A stretch of DNA of 11,983 bases from Campylobacteraceae bacterium (GTDB taxonomy: Bacteria; Campylobacterota; Campylobacteria; Campylobacterales; Sulfurospirillaceae). How positions within the stretch are numbered: position 1 is the stretch's first letter; each line of letters begins with the position of its first letter. The stretch spans positions 1 to 11,983 of the forward strand of contig JALVAU010000065.1 in NCBI GenBank assembly GCA_027011025.1. The letters run 5' to 3'. A program made the position numbers and the translations under genes. Shown here one piece after another: positions 6,600 to 11,983 of this stretch. The notes under the pieces were generated by a model. That model saw only the letters and a program-made list of their open reading frames with translations. It did no database searches and was not told the origin of the DNA.

Positions 6600-7630
6600 T
6601 GAGTAAAATTTTTATAGATGCCTGTTTTGGCAAAAAAACACCTTACACGCCAGTATGGATGATGAGACAAGCAGGTCGATATCTGCCGGAATATATGGAA
6701 GTTAGAAGTAAAGCGGGCGATTTTTTGTCGCTTTGCAGAGATCCGCAAAAAGCTTGTGAAGTCTCTCTTCAGCCTGTTGATATAGTTGGCGTTGATGCTG
6801 CTATCATGTTTAGTGATATACTTGTAGTTCCTATGGAGATGGGAATGGAGTTGAAATTTGTCAAAGGTGAGGGTCCTGTTTTTCCAAATCCTATCACATG
6901 CATGGAAGATATAGAGAAACTAGATATCCAAAAAGCTGCGAAAGATTTAGAATATGTATATGAAACTATAAGGCTTATAAGATCTAAACTAGCAGACGAT
7001 AAAGCACTTATCGGTTTTTGTGGTGCACCTTGGACACTTGCAACTTATATGATAGAGGGACAAGGCACCAAAACTTATGCAAAAGTAAAAAAACTGATAT
7101 ACTCCAAGCCCAAACTTATGCATGCACTTCTTGCAAAAGTTACCGAGGCGCTAAAACTCTATATGGCAAATCAGATAAAAAGTGGAGCGGATGTAGTGAT
7201 GATTTTCGACTCTTGGGCTGCTGCTCTTGAAGAGAGTGCTTATTTTGAGTTTAGTTGGAACTATATAAAAGAGTTAACCAGCTACTTAAAATCAAATTTT
7301 CCAGATACTCCTATTATCGCTTTTCCAAAAGGAATCAGTGGCTATTTAGATAAGATTGATGGTGATTTTGATGTCTTTGGAGTTGATTGGTCAACACCTA
7401 TGGAATTAGCAAAAGAGAAGCTAGGGGACAGATATGTGCTTCAAGGCAATATGGAACCAACAAGACTTTATGATAAAAATGCTATTGATGAAGGTATAGA
7501 AAAAGTTATTGGTGTCATGAAAAATGAAAGACATATTTTTAATCTAGGACATGGTATTTTACCTGATATTCCAGTAGATAATGCAAAATATTTTATAAAA
7601 TCAGTTCAAGAAAAAACAAAGAATCTATGA
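6599..7630 (+). CDS. hemE: uroporphyrinogen-III decarboxylase
   Basis: This cytoplasmic homodimeric enzyme removes four carboxyl groups from uroporphyrinogen III to give coproporphyrinogen III, without a cofactor, in heme synthesis. The 343-residue product has the signature [18 protein letters not shown] with substrate-binding Arg23 and Arg27. It also has the catalytic Asp73 in [16 protein letters not shown] with Tyr150, DSWAAAL, and NLGHGI near the C-terminus. I take ATG at 6599 as the start. The in-frame TTG just before it (6596) would add only one residue, while ATG gives the common stop-start overlap TGATG with the upstream gene. Purine-rich ribosome sites lie at 6578-6590. The stop overlaps the next start as ATGA. 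Identification is secure. Confidence 0.97.
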   Translation: MSKIFIDACFGKKTPYTPVWMMRQAGRYLPEYMEVRSKAGDFLSLCRDPQKACEVSLQPVDIVGVDAAIMFSDILVVPMEMGMELKFVKGEGPVFPNPITCMEDIEKLDIQKAAKDLEYVYETIRLIRSKLADDKALIGFCGAPWTLATYMIEGQGTKTYAKVKKLIYSKPKLMHALLAKVTEALKLYMANQIKSGADVVMIFDSWAAALEESAYFEFSWNYIKELTSYLKSNFPDTPIIAFPKGISGYLDKIDGDFDVFGVDWSTPMELAKEKLGDRYVLQGNMEPTRLYDKNAIDEGIEKVIGVMKNERHIFNLGHGILPDIPVDNAKYFIKSVQEKTKNL

Positions 7631-8535
7631 GTGAGATAATCTTTGGGCCGGTCAATTCAAGAAGATTTGGCAAATCTTTGGGAATTGATCTCTCTCCCTC
7701 TTTTAAACAGTGTAATTTTGATTGTGTATATTGTGAACTAAAGGGCGCTAAAACAGTAGATAAAATGCAAGATGTCGTGAGTGTAATAGATGTTATTGAT
7801 GCACTAAAAATGGCACTGAAAAAGCATAAAGATTTGGATGTTATTACAATTACCGCAAATGGAGAACCGACTCTATATCCATACTTAGATGAATTGATAC
7901 TTGAGATAAACAGAATCAAACAAGAAAACAGACTACTCATCTTGAGCAATGGTGCCAACATAGTAGATAAAAATATCGCTAGAGCTTTAAGTAAGATAGA
8001 TATAGTAAAACTTTCTCTTGATTGTGCTAGTAAAAAATGTTTTAAAAAGATAGACAGACCATATAGCAATATTGATTTAGATGAAGTCATAGAATCAATG
8101 AAGAGTTTTTCAAGAGACTACAAAGGCTCTTTAGTCATAGAAATTTTGGTAGTTAAAGGCATAAACGATAAAGACGAAGAGTTTGAAAAGCTAAACACCA
8201 TATTAAACGAGATAAAACCAGACAGAGTAGATATAAGCACGATAGACAGACCTCCGGCATATAGTGTCCAAAGAGTTGAGACATCAAAACTAAAAGAGCT
8301 TTCAGAAAAGTTAGAGAATCTACATGTAAGTATAGCTTACAGGAAAGATTACGAGGGTAAAAAAGAGTCTTTTAGTGAAGCTGGAATCTTAAATTTGATT
8401 TCAAAAAGACCTCAAAGTGAATCTGATATAAAACTCTATTTTGATGATGACGCAAAAATAAAATTTAAAAATATGTTAAAAAAAGGTATTATTAAAGAAG
8501 AAGTAATCGCAGGAACAAAGTTTTTTGTAGTGTAA
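7627..8535 (+). CDS. radical SAM protein, COG0731-like, function unknown
   Basis: This 302-residue protein starts [16 protein letters not shown] and has the iron-sulfur motif CX3CX2C at Cys29, Cys33 and Cys36, which binds the 4Fe-4S cluster that cleaves S-adenosylmethionine. NGEPTLYP (78-85) is the GGE-like SAM-binding strand of the fold. A RPPAYSV segment (208-214) lies near the end of the partial barrel. The last 50 residues (about 251-302, [13 protein letters not shown] onward) look like a small winged-helix domain, common in this subgroup. The substrate is unknown. The first base of its ATG lies within the hemE stop region (ATGA, 4-nt overlap), so translation is probably coupled to hemE. 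As I recall, the same pairing occurs in C. jejuni (Cj1243-Cj1244), hinting at a link to heme or tetrapyrrole metabolism, but that is inference. The stop codon lies in the stem of a hairpin. Confidence 0.85.
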   Translation: MSEIIFGPVNSRRFGKSLGIDLSPSFKQCNFDCVYCELKGAKTVDKMQDVVSVIDVIDALKMALKKHKDLDVITITANGEPTLYPYLDELILEINRIKQENRLLILSNGANIVDKNIARALSKIDIVKLSLDCASKKCFKKIDRPYSNIDLDEVIESMKSFSRDYKGSLVIEILVVKGINDKDEEFEKLNTILNEIKPDRVDISTIDRPPAYSVQRVETSKLKELSEKLENLHVSIAYRKDYEGKKESFSEAGILNLISKRPQSESDIKLYFDDDAKIKFKNMLKKGIIKEEVIAGTKFFVV

Positions 8536-8562
8536 GTGTATGGATAAAATCCATACACTTAC
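8532..8562. terminator. hairpin between convergent operons, possible bidirectional terminator
   Basis: A perfect 14-bp inverted repeat (8532-8545 with 8549-8562) encloses an AAA loop and includes the stop codon of the radical SAM gene. It ends 8 nt before the stop codon of the convergent permease gene. Neither strand has a T-run after the stem, so it is not a textbook intrinsic terminator. It could still stop transcription weakly or protect both 3' ends. Confidence 0.6.
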
Positions 8563-8569
8563 AAATATA

Positions 8570-10741
8570 TTAAGCCAAAGCTTTTTGCTTTTTGACTTTT
8601 GCTTTTTGAATTAGATATACACTTGCATACAGTGCAACACCGATCACATAAGATACATAATGAGATGGAAAATCTAAATGTGTCGCCATTAATTTTGGAA
8701 GCATCATAAATGGTATCAATGTTAACAGCAATAATCTCTCTATAGTGTTTACCTTAGTTAGCATAAATCCCTGAGTTGCAGAGGTAAATGCGAACATACC
8801 AGCAACAGCTCCGATAAATATAATAGCAATTTCAGCAGGATTGGATATCCAAACCCATTTAGATGCGTCATTTGGGTCTGCAGGGTCAACGCTCTCTATC
8901 ATCAAAAGGTTATTGTTGAAAAAGAACATAAATGGTAGTATCGCAGTTCTTATATCATAGAAAAATCCTTGTAATCCTGTCTTAATCGGATCCGCTTTTG
9001 CTATTCCGGCTGCGGCATATGCCGCTAGTCCCACAGGTGGCGTATCATCCGCTAGAATACCAAAGTAGAATACAAACATGTGAGCTGCTATCATAGGTAT
9101 GACATAGCCATTTTGATTAGCAAGTTGCATGATAACAGGAGCTGTCAATGAAGCCATAACGATATAGTTTGCTGTTGTTGGAAGCCCCATACCAAGTATC
9201 AGTGATGTGATGGCAGTAAATAGGAGTACAAGTATGATATATCCATGTGAAAGTTGATCGATAACATCAGATAGAATCAAACCGATTCCAGTTAGCGTAA
9301 CCGAACCAACTATGATACCGGCAACACCGGTAGCTATCGCAATTGGAACCATACTCTTAGCACCGTTTACCATTCCCCAGCCTATATCTGTAAAACCTTG
9401 GATAAATACACCTTTGGTTAATTTCTCTTTTTTCATAAGAGCTGCTATCGGTCTTTGTGTTATCATGATGAGCATCATAAACATGATGGCATTAAATGCT
9501 GCACTCTGAGCAGAATGTCTAAGAATAATCAAAGTGTACATCAAAAAGAAAATAGGTATGATATAGTGAATACCTCTGATAAATAGAGGCCAAGCTTTTT
9601 GAAGTTTACTTGGGTCTTCACCTTTTAGCCCCTGTTTTTTGGCTTCTAAGTGAACTATATAAAATAGTGCAAAATAACTAGTAAATGCTGGTACAAACGC
9701 TGCAAAGACTATCTCTGTATAGTTTAGTCCCAAAAATTCAGCCATGATAAATGCGGCGGCTCCCATGATAGGAGGCATCAGTTGTCCATTGACTGATGAG
9801 GCAACTTCTACCGCACCTGCTTTATGGGCAGGGAAGCCCAACCTTTTCATTAGAGGAATTGTAAATGTTCCTGTTGTTACAGTATTTGCTATAGATGAAC
9901 CAGATATGATTCCCATCATTCCAGAAGCTGCAACTGAAGCTTTTGCCGGCCCACCGTCATATTTTCCAAGTAGTGTATATGCTAGATTTATAAAGTATTC
10001 ACCAGCACCCGCCCTATCAAGCAAGGCTCCAAAGAGAACAAATAAAAATACATAACTAGCACTAACACCAAGTGGCACACCAAATATACCCTCAGTTGTC
10101 AACACCATTTGTCCCATAAGTTTACTTACACTTGCGCCTTTATGGGCGATTAGGTCTGGCATATATGGTCCAAATATGTCATATATTATAAATATAACTG
10201 ATATCAGAGGCAGTGGAAGCCCCATAACACGCCTAGCACCCTCGAGAACTATAATACAGACTAAAACACCGACTACAACATCAGTTTGCGTCCAAGCGCC
10301 TGAGCGCATAGCAAGATTTGTGTATTCGTACCATTTGTATAGAACAACTACTATACCAACGATAGCAAAGGCAAAATCGTACCAAGTTATTTTTTTTCTT
10401 AAATTTACAGTTTTAAATATAGGATAAACAGTGTATGCGAGTATTACAGCAAATGCTAGATGTCCAGCTCTTGCAAAGACACTATTTATAGGATTTATAA
10501 CTATATACATCTGAAATGCTGACCAAGTAAAAGCGATTACCGCTATAAACCAATATTGCCAAGTGCCATCTGGAAATATTCTCTGCCCTTCAAGCTCACT
10601 TATGAGCTTCTCCTCATCTTCTACATCAACAGGAATCGGTGGAACCTCTTCTTTTAGATGTGATAGATTATCTAGTGCCTCTTCGTTATCTTTTTCGATC
10701 TCTTCAAGGTACTCTTTATTCATTTGGCCATGTTTCTTCAA
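8570..10741 (-). CDS. TRAP transporter fused permease (DctQ-DctM type)
   Basis: This 723-residue inner-membrane protein fuses the small (DctQ-like) and large (DctM-like) TRAP subunits, the arrangement normally paired with TAXI binding proteins. It takes up an organic solute, probably driven by an ion gradient such as Na+. A hydrophilic, acidic N-terminus (1-60) precedes the small-subunit helices (about 62-190). The large part has the family's hairpin motifs GSSIANTVTTGTFTIP (281-296), GMGLPTTANYIVMASLTAP (517-535) and GILADDTPPVGLAAYA (561-576). The tail is lysine-rich and encoded by repeated AAAAGC-like units. The start is TTG at 10741, set by a strong GGAGG 6 nt upstream; the next ATG (10723) is 24 nt from that site. 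It lies 116 nt downstream of the TAXI gene. The substrate cannot be told from sequence. Confidence 0.93.
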   Translation of the reverse strand: MKKHGQMNKEYLEEIEKDNEEALDNLSHLKEEVPPIPVDVEDEEKLISELEGQRIFPDGTWQYWFIAVIAFTWSAFQMYIVINPINSVFARAGHLAFAVILAYTVYPIFKTVNLRKKITWYDFAFAIVGIVVVLYKWYEYTNLAMRSGAWTQTDVVVGVLVCIIVLEGARRVMGLPLPLISVIFIIYDIFGPYMPDLIAHKGASVSKLMGQMVLTTEGIFGVPLGVSASYVFLFVLFGALLDRAGAGEYFINLAYTLLGKYDGGPAKASVAASGMMGIISGSSIANTVTTGTFTIPLMKRLGFPAHKAGAVEVASSVNGQLMPPIMGAAAFIMAEFLGLNYTEIVFAAFVPAFTSYFALFYIVHLEAKKQGLKGEDPSKLQKAWPLFIRGIHYIIPIFFLMYTLIILRHSAQSAAFNAIMFMMLIMITQRPIAALMKKEKLTKGVFIQGFTDIGWGMVNGAKSMVPIAIATGVAGIIVGSVTLTGIGLILSDVIDQLSHGYIILVLLFTAITSLILGMGLPTTANYIVMASLTAPVIMQLANQNGYVIPMIAAHMFVFYFGILADDTPPVGLAAYAAAGIAKADPIKTGLQGFFYDIRTAILPFMFFFNNNLLMIESVDPADPNDASKWVWISNPAEIAIIFIGAVAGMFAFTSATQGFMLTKVNTIERLLLLTLIPFMMLPKLMATHLDFPSHYVSYVIGVALYASVYLIQKAKVKKQKALA

Positions 10742-10752
10742 CCTTTACCTCC
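10739..10752 (-). promoter_or_regulatory. strong ribosome site deciding a TTG start
   Basis: On the minus strand GGAGG (10752-10748) is followed by six bases and then TTG (10741-10739). This is the best Shine-Dalgarno sequence in the window and is well placed for TTG, not for the first ATG at 10723. A strong ribosome site with a weak start codon may set a low but steady permease level relative to the binding protein. Confidence 0.7.
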
Positions 10753-10763
10753 TAATTTATACA

Positions 10764-10806
10764 GGGTATTTCCAAACACTAATAAAATTAAGATTTAGAA
10801 ATACCC
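10764..10806 (-). repeat. inverted repeat near the permease start
   Basis: GGGTATTTC at 10764-10772 and GAAATACCC at 10798-10806 form a perfect 9-bp inverted repeat around a 25-nt AT-rich loop. In the minus-strand transcript it ends 12 nt before the permease ribosome site. It forms a tandem pair with the stem-loop at 10816-10845 and could affect mRNA stability or permease translation. Confidence 0.5.
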
Positions 10807-10815
10807 CTTTTTATG

Positions 10816-10845
10816 TTTGAAGCCCTAGTGTTTTAGGGCTTCAAA
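10816..10845 (-). repeat. intercistronic stem-loop after the TAXI gene
   Basis: A perfect 12-bp stem (10816-10827 with 10834-10845) with a 6-nt loop begins about 12 nt after the TAXI stop codon. No T-run follows on the minus strand, so full termination is unlikely. Binding-protein transporter operons often use such structures to protect the upstream message and make far more binding protein than permease. That role is inferred. Confidence 0.65.
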
Positions 10846-10857
10846 TGTAACAAGTTA

Positions 10858-11805
10858 CTATAAAATACCTGCTTCTTTAAATGCTTTTACAGCACCTGGA
10901 TGTTGAGGGATACTCAAACCATCAAGAAGGCTTTTTTTAGTAATTGTTTTATAAGCTGGGTGAAGCTTTTTGAAAGCTGCAAAATTGTCTAGGATAGTTT
11001 TTACTACAGTATAGACAACTTTATCACTAGTTTTTGCACTAGTAACCAAAACAGCTTTTACACCGATACTTGGAGTATCATGAGTAACACCTTTGTAGAA
11101 TGTTCCAGAAATGATACCTTTTGCATAGTAAGGGTATTTTTTAACTAGCATATCAACTGGTTTTCCTTCGATTGGAATCAAGTCAATATCAACTGAGTTA
11201 GCAGCATCTTTGATATTTGCTGTTGGGTGACCAAATACTGCAAAATAACCATCTACATGATCATCTTTAAGTAGTGTTGGGCCTTCACTTGAACTTAACT
11301 CATCAATTTGTTTTAAATCAGAGTGTTTGATACCAAACGCTTTAAGAACTATTTCAGTAGTCATTCTAGTTCCTGAGCCCGGGGTGTCTATGTTAACACG
11401 CTTACCTTTTACATCCATCAAAGTTTTGATGCCAGATCTTTTAGCAACTACAAATGAAAGCAATTCAGGATAGATAGCCATAGTACTTCTTAACTCTTTT
11501 ATAGCCTTACCTTTGAATTTGCCTATACCATTGTATGCTTGATATGCAGTATCACTTTGTGAAATACCAAAATCAAGCTCACCTTGATGAATAGTATTTA
11601 CATTGTATACTGAACCACCAGTTGACTCAACAGAACATCTGATGCCTGTTTTTTTCTTTTGCTTGTTTACCATTCGGCAAATTGCTCCACCAGTCGGATA
11701 GTAAACACCTGTAACACCACCGGTTCCGATAGTGATAAATTGCGCTGCAAATGCAGGAAGACTCAAAGCACCAGCTAACGCTATAGTAGCAAGTTTTTTG
11801 TTCAT
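10858..11805 (-). CDS. TAXI-family TRAP transporter solute-binding protein
   Basis: This 315-residue periplasmic protein binds the substrate and delivers it to the fused permease encoded next. A typical Sec signal peptide (MNKKLATIALAGALSLPAFA, cleavage near Ala20 or Ala21) precedes the TAXI hallmark IGTGGVTGVYYPTGGAI (26-42). STGGSVYNV (61-69), ELDFGISQSD (76-85) and RVNIDTPGSGTR (136-147) also match the family. Cys43 and Cys57 are the only cysteines of the mature protein and could form a disulfide in the periplasm. The start is supported by AAGGAG (11816-11811), 5 nt before the ATG. It is the first gene of the minus-strand operon. The family includes glutamate/glutamine binders, but the ligand here is not predictable. 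Confidence 0.95.
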   Translation of the reverse strand: MNKKLATIALAGALSLPAFAAQFITIGTGGVTGVYYPTGGAICRMVNKQKKKTGIRCSVESTGGSVYNVNTIHQGELDFGISQSDTAYQAYNGIGKFKGKAIKELRSTMAIYPELLSFVVAKRSGIKTLMDVKGKRVNIDTPGSGTRMTTEIVLKAFGIKHSDLKQIDELSSSEGPTLLKDDHVDGYFAVFGHPTANIKDAANSVDIDLIPIEGKPVDMLVKKYPYYAKGIISGTFYKGVTHDTPSIGVKAVLVTSAKTSDKVVYTVVKTILDNFAAFKKLHPAYKTITKKSLLDGLSIPQHPGAVKAFKEAGIL

Positions 11806-11824
11806 GTAAACTCCTTTAAAATTT

Positions 11825-11842
11825 TTAACTCTGCAGAGTTAA
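11825..11842. promoter_or_regulatory. 18-bp perfect palindrome, candidate operator of the TRAP-TAXI operon
   Basis: TTAACTCTGCAGAGTTAA is perfectly self-complementary and lies 8 nt upstream of the TAXI ribosome site. The symmetry, length and position suit a dimeric repressor or activator. In RNA it has no room for a proper loop at full length, which favours a DNA site. No regulator gene is present in the window, so the binding factor is unknown. Confidence 0.5.
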
Positions 11843-11860
11843 TATGCGGTAATAGTAGCA

Positions 11861-11890
11861 ACTATAACCTTGATTTTTCTTAAAAAAAGC
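11861..11890 (-). promoter_or_regulatory. weak candidate promoter for the TRAP-TAXI operon
   Basis: On the minus strand TATAGT (11866-11861) could be a -10 box, with a T-rich stretch about 17 nt upstream (near 11884-11889), as is typical of this phylum. Transcription would start near 11854, placing the 18-bp palindrome at about +12 to +30. Other AT-rich -10-like hexamers occur nearby, so the choice is tentative. Confidence 0.25.
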
Positions 11891-11983
11891 AATTAATTTT
11901 TTATTTAGAATTTTTATTTAATAGACTCTTTTCCATATATTTTTTATTTTTTATTTTTTTTTATAGAAATCTTGACTTTAGAG
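11891..11983. other. very AT-rich right edge with T-tracts
   Basis: No gene is visible. Positions 11940-11962 are T6-A-T6-A-T9, which read as A-tracts on the TRAP operon strand and may give intrinsic curvature or an UP-like element. TTGACT at 11972-11977 could be the -35 box of a plus-strand gene beyond the window, but nothing downstream can be seen. Confidence 0.4.

Noticed and set aside
7018-7230. 70-codon ORF inside hemE on the plus strand
   Set aside because: It lies in another frame within a conserved enzyme gene and has no ribosome site or recognisable product.
8570-8620. Short tandem repeat at the 3' end of the permease gene
   Set aside because: The AAAAGC-like units simply encode the lysine/alanine-rich tail QKAKVKKQKALA; copies are irregular and too few to call a repeat array.

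Overview
The window is a typical stretch of an AT-rich chromosome from a Campylobacterota (epsilonproteobacterial) species. The evidence is a GyrA with Thr86/Asp90 numbering in the quinolone region, and the gene order gyrA, flgP, flgQ, flgR, asd, which I recall from Campylobacter jejuni (Cj1027c to Cj1023c). A hemE followed by a radical SAM gene also fits this group. The genus cannot be fixed from the sequence; a free-living relative (Sulfurimonas- or Sulfurospirillum-like) is a guess based on the TRAP-TAXI transporter.

Layout, left to right. Positions 1-181 hold an unidentified gene end or spacer and the gyrA leader. Positions 182-4911, plus strand, carry gyrA and then a flagellar trio: the LPP20-type outer-membrane lipoprotein FlgP, its small exported partner FlgQ (GTG start overlapping flgP), and the sigma-54 activator FlgR. 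A good candidate sigma-54 promoter (GG-N10-GC) straddles the gyrA stop codon 30 to 45 bases before flgP, so FlgR may activate its own operon. Positions 4882-5045 form a striking 164-nt palindrome. Its outermost 39 pairs are unbroken, it caps on a TGAA loop, and its left arm lies inside the last codons of flgR.

Positions 5069-8535, plus strand, are a tightly packed housekeeping operon: asd (lysine/threonine/methionine and diaminopimelate route), a UPF0114/YqhA membrane protein, hemE (heme synthesis) and a radical SAM protein of unknown function. The gaps run from 1 nt to 4-nt overlaps. A 14-bp hairpin separates its end from the convergent operon on the right.

Positions 8570-11805, minus strand, encode a complete TRAP-TAXI uptake system: a periplasmic TAXI binding protein first, then a fused DctQ-DctM permease that starts at TTG behind a strong Shine-Dalgarno sequence. 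Two stem-loops lie between the two genes. An 18-bp perfect palindrome lies in the leader of the binding-protein gene and is a candidate operator. The right edge is very AT-rich, with three adjacent T-tracts. No tRNA, rRNA, CRISPR array, insertion sequence or phage gene was seen. The least explained structure is the long palindrome between flgR and asd.
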